The translations under genes were made by a program, and so were the position numbers. 64,000 nt of DNA from Cristatella mucedo (Eukaryota; Bryozoa; Phylactolaemata; Cristatellidae), in contig WPIO01000033.1 of NCBI GenBank assembly GCA_009760855.2, positions 644,001 through 708,000 of the forward strand, in the 5' to 3' direction. Below, piece by piece: positions 41,680-53,399 of the stretch (positions are counted from its first letter, which is position 1; each line of letters begins with the position of its first letter). Below the pieces are notes generated by a model that worked only from the letters and a program-made list of their open reading frames with translations, had not been told where the DNA came from and ran no database searches.

Positions 41680-42984
41680 GCCGGTCCTGTTGCTGTGCAA
41701 ACGCTTGCTGCTTGGCTGGTTGCCTATAGCTGGCCGGATGTCGGGCAGCTGTTGCACATAGAGGTCGTGTGATTGATAAGCCGCTAGCAAGGAAGCATAG
41801 CACACAATGGCAGCCAACGGTCAATAACTGCTCTAGTGGTTTCTGAGCAGAGCTTGCTAGTGAGCCGCTCATGAGCCTCCACCTAGTGCCTGAGAGTCGC
41901 CCGCCGCTGCGTCGACTGCTCTCTTGGAGCACCCGTCTGATAAATGTATGCTGACTCGGGCTGCCGTCCGTTTCCTTCCAGCCTTGAACTCGTGCAGATA
42001 GATTGGCGTGGATCGACGGAGGCTGGCTTGGTCCTGTGGTAGGGGCTGCCGATCTTGACGTGCATGTGAACCTACAAGTCGGTACATTCCCTCTCCGGCG
42101 ATGCTAGCCTCAGGATCAGGATTATTCTTATTGCTAGCAGCTCTGTTAGGCTGAAGTAAGCGACAGCCCCGAAGTGATGACCCAGTATTCGGAGCTGCCT
42201 CCACATGGTGAGTGACGTGTGTTCTTGCTACGTCGGTGGCAGCAGCGCCTACTGCAGAACGTATCCATCCTTGTCGCATATCAGGTCAATTTTGGATTAC
42301 ATGTGCTGCCCACCAAGCCGTGTGTGCATACCGGGCGTTTAAGCCAATCTGCCGTGCATGTCTAACTCAATGCAATGCATCAGAATTAATTGCGCTTCTT
42401 ACAAAGTCGTTTCTTGCTAGCAAAGGCTCATCGCTATTGGTACACTGACCCGTGGATCATTCATGTTGTTTTCACTGAAGTGCTGAGTCGGGCCTCATCA
42501 TTTCATCTAGCCGAATTACTTCGGTTTTGGTTAACCTCGTGAATGCTGGTTGGATAGTTAGCATGTGTGTGAGTGAGTGTGTTCACAAATAACAAGCCTG
42601 AAGTTGTGGCTGGCTGTCCAAGATCAAGTTTGGCTTATGGGGTAATTTAAGCTTTGCGACCTTGGGATTCCTAAGGCACCGGTCACTCGCAAACTAGAGG
42701 ATAGTGCATTATTCTCCACGATATCACCACCGAAGTGCTGTTTGCCAGCAAGTATGGGCCTTGCTTGCTTATTCATCTTTCAAAAGTAGGTTGTGGAATT
42801 TTGTCATGCTCTGCCAAGAATGTACCAAAACTAGTCATGAATTATATATATCATAAGCAAACTCTTACCTTGCATAGAAAGTCTGTGCAGCTTAATGGTC
42901 ACACAAGATCTATGTTCCAAGAAAAGACTGCAGAGGCTATTGTCACTTATATATTTGGCAGGCTTTAAGATTTTAGCCACTGCA
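41680..42984. other. Intergenic DNA, no recognised gene
   Basis: A moderately GC-rich patch (41690-42300) has frames open on both strands without domains. The rest is AT-leaning. Confidence 0.4.
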
Positions 42985-43395
42985 TCAATGTAATGGAATG
43001 TATCTCCGTCTGTGACTCCACAAAGACTACGTGGGTGTTACCAGGAGTGTGGCTTCGTGTACACATTCGGTAGCCAACAGATTTCCTTTCATGCAACAAA
43101 GAGAAAGTGAGAAGCATAGCTGAGTCAGGAGAGCAGTTGAGTTAGTGAGTAGCATGGGAGTAGCAGTTTAGTTTAAGCTGAAAAGGGATTAGCCATAGTC
43201 AGCAGCAGGAGGGTGGTTGCCGTTGCGTTAGAATCATGAAGTGAGTTCTACTGTCTAGGACCTCCAGAGCAAACGCTTCCGTCACCAACGATCTTTAAGT
43301 GGAGGAAAGGAACAGCTAATTTAGTGTCCATACAGGACCTGAGGGCACGAGGAGGCTGAAACTGGTGCAGCAGTTCAGCTAGGTACGAAATCATA
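42985..43395 (-). mobile_element. LINE family 2 (CR1/L2-like), 3'-terminal fragment
   Basis: The minus strand reads a degenerate form of the C-terminal RT segment (gtcctagacagtagaactca corresponds to the GPRLWNSL region of LINEs) and a 3' UTR distinct from family 1. That UTR ends in tctttgtggagtcacagacg then gagatacattccattacatt. It has no (ATT)n tail. Confidence 0.7.
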
Positions 43396-43499
43396 GTCAC
43401 GATAAATCTGTAAATAGCAACCGGGATTACTTAAATGACACAAGACCCTTGTGCAGACACTATCTAGGGTTAAAGAAATATTCTGTATCAGTTGTTTTT

Positions 43500-43645
43500 A
43501 CATATATATAATTCATTTGTATAGCGCCCAAGATAACTTAGTCTCTGTTCAGGCGCTTCACATATGCCTCGGGGCTCGAGCCCACGACCTCAGCCAGACC
43601 TTGGTCGGGGCGAGCACCTTAACCGCTGGACCAAACCAGCTTGCA
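43500..43645 (-). mobile_element. tRNA-derived SINE, family A
   Basis: Minus strand: head ggtttggtccagcggttaag, B box gtgggctcgagccccgaggc, tail gcgcctgaacagagactaag then 'ttatcttgggcgctatacaaatgaattatat'. Confidence 0.8.
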
Positions 43646-45174
43646 CAAGTTAGTAGAAAGAGTTAGACAAGTTAGGAGAGGGGACTTACATGCCTGAATG
43701 CTGGCTTAGCTCAGATGATGAGGATGTTTTTTGGCCATCAGAAGCAGTGCCCCTAATTTCTCTTCCGCAGTTCGTATTCAAGACACGGCTATATTTAAGA
43801 AGACATGAATATTCCAATATTGTCTTTAAATTGCTTTTATATATAATTCATTAGATTTTTATCTCCAAATTTTGTCGTTGAATGTCCTATAAATGGTTTG
43901 AAAACTGAAAATAAAATCTGCCTGTAGAACTTTGGCCATGTGCAGGAAGGGAAACTTGCAGTCAAGACCTAGTGTAGTTGCCGTGCTTTGGAAGCTGCTA
44001 AATGTGTTATGGGCAATAGCACTGACTCTCTTTTCTTACAAGATCAGCCTTCATCAACCACAGTATTTCACGGAATTGCTATGCATGCTAAAAATTTGCT
44101 CACAGTGCATAGTTTCGGTTTGTTGCATGCAAGGCTATTCTGAATGTCTAAGCCTTGCTATAGACAGACAGAGAATACAAAACATACAGGCACCCATCAG
44201 AAGGTGTGTTTGCTCATATCCAGAGTGGGGTGGGTTCAAACAGGAAATATATGCTTGAATTTATACATCCATATATATAAGCTAGATATTTGCACACTTG
44301 TATATACACACATATGCCAAATGCCTTGCTTGTGACTGGATTTCATGCATAGAGTGTGTAAATGTAGTTTAAATGAAGTTGATGCTTTTGTCACCACGGT
44401 TTCATTGCAAGCCTAAGATTGCTGTCGTTAGTCAGATAAAAGAAAGCGAAAGGCCATGTGCTGGGTCTGAAACACGAAGTCTTGGGCTATGTTGTGATCG
44501 GTGTCACTCGAAGCTTAAAGGATCCTTAGAAGGCCTGGCCTTCTGAGCTGAACATTTTGTTCATCGATGCAACAAGTCTCATAAAACCCATTGGATTGCC
44601 GATGGCTGGCATGATGCTAGCTCCAGTACTGTTTCTGTAAGAGGGCGATGATAAAGTCGTTGGGCAAGACTTGCAAAAGCAAGTTTCGTAGTCTATTACC
44701 CATGAAGCAAACATTTCTGATGCAAGTACACCAGGATACAGCCCGAACACGTAAGTGGATATTTAAAGTCGAAGTTCTACAGCCCTATATTCAACATCGA
44801 ACAGAACTCGATACGTAGTACTGTAGGTTCTGATGGATGGCCTCCAAGATAGTTGGGGTAGCCACACCTGCCCATGTAGCCACACCTACCTATATGTTTA
44901 CATGGGAACATCACTAAAGCGGATGCTGGCAAATTCAGTTACTCACAAAGTCAAACGCAGCAAACCGTGAAAGTTATTGAGGAAGGTAGTGAGAAACATA
45001 CTCAGCTGTCCAAAAGTTTCTAGCCACCTGGTGCATCGATCCGAGTTCGGTTGTTGCTAATGCCTGTATTCGAGCAAGTCATTTCACTACATTAATTATT
45101 AAATTTAAATAATCTGCCAATAAAAATCAGACCCCAGGCTTTTTGACCATTGCACTTTGTTCCGCCTAATAGGC
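43646..45174. other. Intergenic DNA, no recognised feature
   Basis: AT-rich; frames are short and without domains. Confidence 0.45.
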
Positions 45175-45302
45175 TAACGTGTGGCTGCCATCGAGCATGC
45201 TACCACTAACCACTCGATCACGCTTCCTTTGCAGCAAATGTAAAGTGCCTAGAAAGAGATTGAGTTCTCTGAGGGTGCTATAAAAATGTATTATTATTAT
45301 TG
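45175..45302 (+). mobile_element. LINE family 1 3' end
   Basis: Has ctaccactaaccactcgatc, cctttgcagcaaatgtaaag, the 'gagattgagttctctgagggtgctat' block and an (ATT)n tail. Confidence 0.8.
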
Positions 45303-46234
45303 TAGTTGCAATATCTAAGAAGCTGTATTTGTACGGGAAGGTCGGTAACAGCTTCGTTGGATCTGTGCAAACCAAACTGTTCGAAAGCATTGCTGAGCCT
45401 GGCCCTAAGCTCATGGGAAGCATCTGCAACAACAGTTGCGACCAAGCCGCTTCTCTGCCGGCTGCAGATTCTTTTGCAATGTCTTGGGCAGTAGCTTCTA
45501 AAACAGAATCGCCATGCTTCTGATGCAAGCTAGGTCAAGGCTGGAATCAGTCAAACAGCTCAAAATATACGTCTGGGTTGAAGAAGCGGCCTAGACAGCC
45601 ACAAAGCACTTTATCGAATGCTTGTATCGTTTTTGTGTATGCTTGGAATCTTCAATAAGTGCTACTAATTTTATTGAGGATTTTCTATTCAATACTCCTG
45701 TGTTGTCACCTCTCTTGTTCTGAAATGAGCTTGGTTAGGAGATGTCACTCGGTAGTATCGGTACCTAGTGACATCCTCTTCTTGAACATCACTTGACTTT
45801 TCAGCATAGGTATATTTTAAGTTGCTTGAGCACTATATGACTTTTGGTAGACAATGTTTACTTTCCCTGCTCTCTTCTGATTCTGGACTATGTCAATGGA
45901 GCTTGTAGGCATGCTGGACTTGACCAAAGTTGATGAAGTCGAGTGTGTACTTTTAGACCAAATTGATTCAGTCGTGACGGTAATGGTGGCAGTAGGGGGT
46001 CTTGGCCGCCAGCTATTCAAGTGTACCATATTGCATGTTATTGTGGACACTTAAAAGTACATACGAAATTTAATCAGTGGTCGTTGTTAGAAATTCTAAG
46101 AACAGTAGCAATACAAGGTCATTGGCCCACGTGAAGGTTAAGTCATTATGCAGATAGCTTCAGCATTCCAGGACCTCCACTTACCACTTAACCTACAGCA
46201 GTATGGAAGGTGCATGCATGCATGAATGAGTGTG
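45303..46234. other. Intergenic DNA with an ambiguous two-strand open region
   Basis: At 45305-45525 both strands are open (plus: YLYGKVGNSFVGSVQTKLFE; minus: LLLQMLPMSLGPGSAMLSN). Neither reading matches a family and no splice chain was found. Confidence 0.35.
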
Positions 46235-46293
46235 CTGTGTGTGTGTGCGCACTCACTCACACACACACGCAACACAAACACACACACACACAC

Positions 46294-46325
<32 letters not shown>
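46235..46325. repeat. Compound (GT)n-(CA)n-(CT)n microsatellite
   Basis: A GT run is followed by CA and then about 20 CT units. Confidence 0.9.
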
Positions 46326-46328
<3 letters not shown>

Positions 46329-46439
46329 GTGGGTGGCCTTAAGCTAAGTTGACAACAGATTCCATTCGGCGGTGCTTGGCTGCTAGTCTAAAAAGTTCCT
46401 GGGTGTGTACGAGACATATTGTCATCTTTACTGTGCCAG

Positions 46440-46610
46440 AATAGCAATACCAGGAGTTAATGTGCTCGCTCTTTACGACCGAGGTCGTGAGTTCGAATCT
46501 TACAGGTGGGTGATTCTTTATTGCTAAGTACAAGCAGTGGTGATAGCAGAAAAGGCTCTTCTGCTGCTATAAAAATGAGGCTGTTAAATCAGCTGATTTT
46601 TTATGTGGCT
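46440..46610 (+). mobile_element. tRNA-derived SINE, family B
   Basis: Contains gctcgctctttacgaccgag, B-box region gtcgtgagttcgaatcttac, and the body 'ggctcttctgctgctataaaaatgaggctgttaaatcagctgattt'. Confidence 0.75.
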
Positions 46611-47089
46611 GTTTGCTGAGCTTCGAAGGACCTGGATGGATGAAAATCTTTTCGAAGTTAAATCATATAAATCATTAAAGCACGTGCAGCTGCAAAGTAT
46701 TAATGTGTGAACAGATTGGTAGACTGAAAATCACCCTGGTGTCTTATTGTATCATGTTACAAATTCAGTGTAGCAGCTTCCACATCCGGACTAGAGTTTC
46801 TGGTAACTATATAACAGTAACTGTAAAATAGATGTTTTTTTCTGTTTTACTGCTTCTAACAGTAATTTTTAAACAAAATGAAACTACAACTGAAGCTCCA
46901 ACGTTCATTATGGTTATGAAATATGCAAAGGAAAACACATTTATAAAATTTCTTTTGAATGTGTTAGGGATTTGTTATGATAGTTTCTTTTATCAAATCC
47001 GCCAAAAACTAAAATTAACGTGCAATTTTTCTAAAATTGACCAAGATATTAATTAACTTGATCTTTTGGCATCAATAAATATGGATGTT
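46611..47089. other. AT-rich intergenic DNA
   Basis: No recognised feature. A plus-strand frame at 46832-47056 lies in AT-rich DNA and shows no domain. Confidence 0.45.
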
Positions 47090-48465
47090 TTTTTCAGCCA
47101 TGTCTTCAGTTTGGGAGTATGCCACAAAACGCAGACTAGTTAGAAGGTCTATGTGGACGATGTAATACAATCATCAAATGTTCTGAAAACTCCATGAACA
47201 CGTTGGAGAATAATCTGAAAATATGCTGAATTAATTTTGATAGACCTGCTGGAGGGTGTACAGCCAAGGAAGAGCCCGTGAACAATAAGAGAAAAAAACG
47301 ATCACCGATTTCCTGGGATGAAAGAGTCTGGATGAGATGGTTACCGATCTGGCTACTGATGGAACATCGACAAGAGCTATCACTAGAAACAAGTATATAT
47401 GGCAATCAATCTCACGGGACGGATTGAAACTTCCAGTGAACAAAAGCAATATGATGAAGCTGGTGCATGATGATTACGAAGAAAAAACAGAACGATTGCC
47501 GACATCCAGAGAAAACTTGAGAGAGGAGTAAAGTTTAACATGACTGGATAAATACACAACTGTGAGAGGACGCCGATTCTTCGGAGTCAATATTCATGAT
47601 AGCTTCGATAGAACAACAATCAAGACGGGTCTTGTTCCCATATTTGATTCGTGCACTTTCTCGGTGTGATCGAATCAATGGAAAAGCATTTGAGCGTTTT
47701 GGGAATAACAATGGAGAGGGACTTGGCGGGCCTACTCAGGACGGCATTGCAGTAAATAAGAAATTCGTTAGTCACATCGATGTCTCCGGACAGTTCTGCT
47801 TAAACCACAATCTACACCTTGGAGTATGTGACACACTGTACGAGAATAGTACTGAGATGGGCGATTTAAACTTGGATAGTGACGATATTGATGAAATTGA
47901 CCATTTCGAAGTAGGTACGGACTTAGAAGTGATCAGCGATGTTACATTAGAAAGCAACGTTGATTACCACGATTTGCTTACGAAATCAGGCAAGCTTGTA
48001 AAATTCATTAAAAATCAATTGTTCAAAATAATGTCTTTCAATCCAAAGTAAAAACTGAGTTCGGACGCGAGATTGAACTTTATCTTGACGTGAAGACGAG
48101 GTGGAACTTTATCCCAGCAATGTTAGAGCTGCTGGTAAAGAGATAAGTCGCCGTCCGAGAGACACTAACCGAATTCAAGGCGCTGGAAATGATTTAGACA
48201 TTGGATTTTGATGCTCTCGAAAGACTTCTGAAGGCAATGGAGCCTGTGAAACTTGCTGTTGAGAATCTAAGTCGAGAAGACGCGACGTTGATGAGTGTTG
48301 ACACAATTTTATAATTCATGTTCAACAAGCTCTCTAACCTGAATAATGACATCAGTGCCAAGCTCATGAAAAATTTGAAGTGTCGCGTTGAAGAGCGATT
48401 GAACAAGGATGTCATGAACTTCAAGGAAACCAAAGATGGAACACCAGATTTCAATAAACATATCG
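47090..48465 (+). pseudogene. hAT-type transposase relic
   Basis: Degenerate plus-strand pieces in several frames follow the order of a hAT-superfamily transposase: RNKYIWQSISRDGLKLPVNK and MMKLVHDDYEEK; then DKYTTVRGRRFFGVNIHD; then CLNHNLHLGVCDTLYE; then ELYLDVKTRWNFIPAMLELL; finally LLKAMEPVKLAVENLSREDA and NLKCRVEERLNKDVMNFKE. Frameshifts and stops (for example near 47530 and 48150) make it inactive. The pieces resemble hAT proteins of other invertebrates that I recall. No terminal inverted repeats or 8-bp target duplication were identified by eye. It ends about 130 bp before the first exon of the unidentified gene at 48599. Confidence 0.8.
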
Positions 48466-48598
48466 TTAGGTTGTGGTTCCTTTCGGCAGCATGCTTCAGC
48501 CGATCATGTTTCGTGCTGGTGCTGCCTCACTTTTTGTTCAGTGAAATTAGCCCAGTATCGGAGTCTGGCTGAAATTGCATATATATTGTTGTTTACAG

Positions 48599-51500
48599 GG
48601 CAAGGTCAGCACAACAATGAATGGCAATCCCAAGTTAGGCAGCAATTGGAGGAAGAGCTGGAGCAACGCGTGCGTGATGCACTGCAGACTCCGCCAGTCG
48701 AACGCCTCCGGAGGCGGCTTAGTGAGCAGGCAACCAGTTGTTGCAAGTACGTTTCATTATGAGTGATATAGATGCACGCCTTACCTTAACTGTATTGTTA
48801 GCTACTCGTACGGCCGCTGCTCATTTTTGAAAAACTTAACTGGTTTTTCAACGAAAAATTGACAGCTGCTGGACTTGCATGACTGCTCTGCATTTTTTTA
48901 CCTATACATGTAATGTATATTAATGTAATGTAATATAGTGTATCTCCCTCTGTAACTCCACAAAGCCATACAGACCATGTGGGTGTTACGCAGGCGAGTT
49001 TTGTATAGCGCACTCACAGCCTAAGCGGCTTTCGGTAAGCACTCGGTAGTCAACAAACTTCGTCTCACGCAACAAGGAGAAAGTAGGAAGCATAGCAGAG
49101 TCAGGAGAGCAGTTGAGGTAGTGAGTAGCATAGAAGTAGCAGCTCAGGACAGCTGAAAAGGATGAGCCATAGTCTGCAGTAGGAGAGTAGTTGTTGCGTA
49201 AGAATTGTAGAAGCGAGTTCCACAGTCTAGGACCTGCAGAGCTAAAGCTTCTGTCGCTAACGGACTGTCTTTAAGCGGAGAAATGTAACGGGTAATTTAT
49301 TGTCCACTCAGGACCTGAGGGCGCGAGCAGGCTGAAACTGATGCAGCAGTTCAGCTAGGTACGAAGGAGCTAAGCCGTGGCGGGCCTTGTGGGTCAGCGT
49401 AAGAACTTTGCTCCGTATCTGTTGCTCAACCGGCATCCATCCTAGCTCTTTTAGCAAAGGAGATGTGAAGCCACCGGATGTCGTCAGCAATTTTCTTTAC
49501 TTCCACGTTCTCTAATACTTTACTCTCCATATAATGCAGGTTCTAGTAGCAGATCTTATGTCGATCGGACGTTTTGAGAAGGCTGGGGTTTCATTTCTTT
49601 TGAGATAAAAGAATGGTGTTGATGTTGGCTAAGCACGTGCTTGCCTATTTTACAGCATTGTAGACTATGACCAGCTTAATGCTCATCTTGATCTTGCTGC
49701 AAAGGCAAGGGAGTACAAGCAGCGGCGGCAACAGCGTGCCCGAAACCTGCTCGGAAGCTTTACGGACCGCAATGCCACCAGCTGCTTGGATCTTGCATCA
49801 GGAGATGGAAGAAATGACTCAGGGGAACCTCATCTTGGTGCAGCCGGCAGTATGCCCCGTGATCTTGCTGATGGCCAGAATAGCTCGGCTGACTTAGACT
49901 CTTCAGCACAGCAACTGAATGTAGATGCAGCTGATTGTCTGAGGGACGGTGCTGGGAATGCATCCGAAAGGTATGGTGAATCGTGAGCAGTTCTGGGGTT
50001 AGTATCTGCAATCCTGCCGTGGCATTCAATGTTTGGCATATCTGTAGCTGGCAGGAGCTTGTAAGACAGCTGTGTGCTTGGTAATGTTTTCGGTATAGCT
50101 TGGCTTGTGCCAGCATGGTAGATTCGGGGTACACTTTTATTGCACCTTCTAGCTGCTGACTTAGGCCACTTGGGTTCATGAGCTTGTAAAAAGTTTTGAG
50201 GGGTGAACCTTGACCTTGCCCAGACCGACTAATTATTGCAGAGGTGGAGGGCCACCAGACATGCCACTTTAGAGGTGTGTGTTGCCTGGCAAAATGGAGG
50301 GGTGGCTGCACAGTGACCCCTATTTTACATATATAAATGCTAGATTTTGGTGGTCATGTAGCATTGCATTTAGTGTGCTATCTGTTGTCTAATTGGCTGC
50401 ATATCCTGCTTTGCCTGCTTAGCATAAGGATCTTGTATCACTTTGCCAAGACTTCCTTATCTAGAGTCGTCGGTCTTCCTGTGTTTTAATTCTGATATTG
50501 TGGTTTTTCACTGTCTTTGTGGTATTACTTGCTCACATTTTTTTGATCCGGTGAGTGCTGAAGTTGAGCCCTACTGCCTTGCTTACTGGCTCTTGTGTCT
50601 GTGATCTGCAAATCTTTTTTCTATTCGATGCTTAAGATCTGCACAATTCAGTGTGTTCTCGTAGGCCTCTTTTAGTTACTAAGCCAGGCATTGGCCTGAA
50701 TTTCAACTTAATGTAGGATTGTTGGTGAGTCGTGATGGCACACTAGGTAAGGTGGTTGCTTTTCACGACCTCGGAACCGAGGTCGTGGGTTCGAATCCTT
50801 CGGTGTGCGATCCTTTATTGCCACTGCAAGCGGTGGTGATAGCCGTCAAGGCTCTTCTGTCGCTATACAAAAGAGGCTCTAAATCAGCTAATATTTATTT
50901 TTATTTTATTTGATGCTGCTTACAGCTAAACGGATGTAAACAAAAAGTTCTTTCTGCCTGCACTGGCCTATGTCCTGCCCGTCATTTGCTATTGGCTCAC
51001 CCAGTTCATGAGCTCCAGCAATCTGCCTTCCTGATGGATAAATGTCGAGGCAATTCTAAGAAGATTGGTTCAGAAATTTGAATACTTGTTTAGAGTATCT
51101 TTCAAAATAAAAACATTTTAGAAATGGGGTGTGCATTTTTGACGATTTTCAGATGAAAGGAAAGCATACAAAAATGATTTTGAAAACCATGTCTAACCCA
51201 GAAGTAAACCGAAGCCAGTATATCTACAAATAACACATTTACCGGATCATTTTAGACTTGTCTTCCAACTTGCTGAACCTTGGTACATCGAGGTAAATAT
51301 TATTTGAGGTTGTTGGGGTATATGTTTGCAAACATGTAGCTAGGTTCAACGAGTTAGGAGACTAGTCTCATAAGATGCAGAGAAATTTTTTATTTGTAGG
51401 TATATTGCTCCCAGTTTACTTATGGGTAGACATGGTTTGCATAATGATTTTGTTATGCTTTCCTTTCATCTGAAAATGCTTCAAAACATTCAGCTCCCAT

Positions 51501-51828
51501 TTCTAAAATATTAATTTGAAACTTACTCTAAACAAGTATTCGATTATCGGACCAATTTTCTTAGTATTTTCACGACACTTACCCACATCATGTCCTTAGA
51601 TCGGCTGAACTGTAGCCGACTAAAGCTTACCTGCCTAGATAGACCAATCAGCTGAAACGGTCTGTTGATCGATCCTATCGCTGTGACACCGTTCATAAGT
51701 TCATCTTTTTGACTTTAGGTCGTCTGAGACCAATTTGTGGTCAGCCGTTGTCCAGCCATTGCTGCCAGCTCCGACCTTCATAGACACCTTACCCGAGATG
51801 GCAGAACCGCTGTGGCTCGACAGAGAAG
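48599..51828 (+). CDS. Unidentified gene, three linked exons (partial)
   Basis: Exons 48599-48746, 49656-49970 and 51719-51828 have GT-AG borders and join in phase (2 then 1 nt, 2 then 1 nt). They give about 190 residues without a stop. Exon 1 is a charged, Gln/Glu/Arg-rich probable coiled coil (RQQLEEELEQRVRDALQ, VERLRRRLSEQ). Exon 2 starts VDYDQLNAHLDLAAKAREYK with a basic run (QRRQQRARNLL), then becomes acidic and low-complexity (Asp/Ser/Gly/Asn). Exon 3 reads NLWSAVVQPLLPAP and ends EPLWLDRE with an open phase. Both termini are missing. I do not recognise the family. It may be a separate gene or, less likely, the 5' part of the carboxypeptidase gene downstream, since strand and order would allow it. 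Confidence 0.65.
48915..49495 (-). mobile_element. LINE family 2 (CR1/L2-like), 3' fragment inside an intron
   Basis: The minus strand encodes the C-terminal RT segment: LGWMPVEQQIRSKVLTLTHK and ARHGLAPSYLAELLHQFQP, then GPRLWNS-type sequence. Its 3' UTR is the family 2 type, ending in a TTACATTA-rich tail near 48915-48935. It lies antisense in the first intron of the unidentified gene. Confidence 0.85.
50727..50918 (+). mobile_element. tRNA-derived SINE, family B (best copy)
   Basis: A clean copy: gcacactaggtaaggtggtt (A-box region), gaggtcgtgggttcgaatcc (B box), body gctcttctgtcgctatacaa 'aagaggctctaaatcagc', and a TTTATTTTATT 3' end. It lies in an intron of the unidentified gene. Confidence 0.88.
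51035..51594. mobile_element. Fold-back / MITE-like element with arms of about 200 bp
   Basis: The arms 51035-51240 and 51380-51594 are imperfect reverse complements: gaatacttgtttagagtatc pairs with ttactctaaacaagtattcg, and cagatgaaaggaaagcatac pairs with tatgctttcctttcatctga. About 140 bp separate them. No coding capacity. It lies in an intron of the unidentified gene. Confidence 0.85.
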
Positions 51829-53399
51829 GTTTGTTATTTCGTTGCTGTAACAGTTTGTGACTGTCGTGGTCACTTAAATGCCTTTAAATTTGGTTGTATG
51901 GGACTCCTTGATTTGGCTGTCTGCACTGTATTAACCAATTAATGATGTCAATCATTTGTTTATTGTTGTGGGGTACTATGCATACCGGTGAGTGTGCTGT
52001 CCTTTTTTAAGCTATACAGCTCTGAGGAAAGGCAAATAACGTATAATTAATTGTAACTTGGCCCTAAGCACCTTTTGGTGCTTGCTGATTTCTTTTATAT
52101 TTATCCATAATCCTGTTCTTTTAAAACCAGTTGGAGCGCTGCCTTAGGGAGCCTGTTTTGCTCTGATTTTGACCTGTATGTATCCTGTACTTAACTGCTC
52201 TAGAAGACCCTTTTGAGAAAGCAGATGACAGTAAACCCCTGATATATTAATATAATGAAGTTATCTTAAATCATACCTCAGTTGTATGACAGCCCAAAGC
52301 ATCTCACACCTGGCTGGACATTTGTGATGCTCTCCCTGTGACAAAGGAAAAGAAGTAATAGCATGAAAATGCACATAATTTTTTTATAAGAATTTATAAC
52401 TGAAGGCATGATCCGACTGCTCCCGACAGATTCTGCTACCGAGGGTCTCACAGATCTTTAATTGTTATGCATGCATTGTCTACAGAAATTCAGATGGATT
52501 TATTCACAAGATCCTAGCCATTGCTTGGTGACTCATGTCTCGATGCTATTTTAGTGTGGGTCTGCTCTTATTTGTCTTCTCACGTAAGTCCCAATCTGTA
52601 GACGTTTAAGATTTTTCTGTAGCTAGAAAGTGCTGTGGCTGAAGCATCATACACTTGGATAAGGGGTCGAGATCAGGTTTGAATGAGACCTAGTTGAAAT
52701 AACAAAGAAGTAGTTTTGTCACTGCTGTTTTGAGGCACTGGCTGATGCAAACGTTGATCTTACATTATTAATCATGTTGACGGAGTCTCTGATGAAGTAA
52801 CCGTGCATCTTTAGGATTCGAATGCATGAGGTTTCCAGTTTAATATCGTATTCTTACAGCTGAAAGATTGTTCATGCAGATATAAATGCAAAGAGATCGT
52901 CTTTATCTACTTGCAAAAAGGATGGTATTTGCTAAACTTCTCATGCTGTCCTGTGATAAAATAGTTTTGCTGTTAGCATGGTGGTTGAAACAGAAAATCA
53001 AGTGGTGTGGTGTAATCAAAGCAATTTAATTAAACTCAAAGTACTGAACAAAATAAAAAAATTCCTGCCGAGTTCATCTAGCAATGTATCTACTATAATG
53101 CATAGATGCGTTCTTAGAGTGTGTAGTCAAGTAATGGTTGTTATTCTGTCACTTCAGTATACGTGTGCTCGAAAAGACTCCTCACTACCACTACAAAATG
53201 GCGTTTGAAGACATCTTTGCTGCTTTTGCAATTAATATTATACTTGAACAGTTTGCAACTTTCATCTTCATATAGCAAATGCCTGCTCAGTATTGCATCA
53301 GGGAGAAATGCAGCAGCTGCTTGTACTGTGTTTATTAGTTTTGAGAACAGTGATGTTACACACAGACCCATGCAAGCACTCAATCGAAGAGATAAGTTG
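51829..53399. other. Intron or intergenic DNA, no recognised feature
   Basis: AT-rich sequence after the last recognised exon of the unidentified gene. Its next exon (which should begin with 2 nt completing a codon) could not be identified. Confidence 0.4.

Noticed and set aside
40936-41772. 278-codon Ser/Leu-rich frame
   Set aside because: Most of it translates the CT microsatellite; the non-repeat ends match no family.
50727-50810. Possible true tRNA gene (clear B box GGTTCGAATCC)
   Set aside because: No proper acceptor and anticodon arms; the same head recurs with a common non-tRNA body at many places, so it is a SINE.
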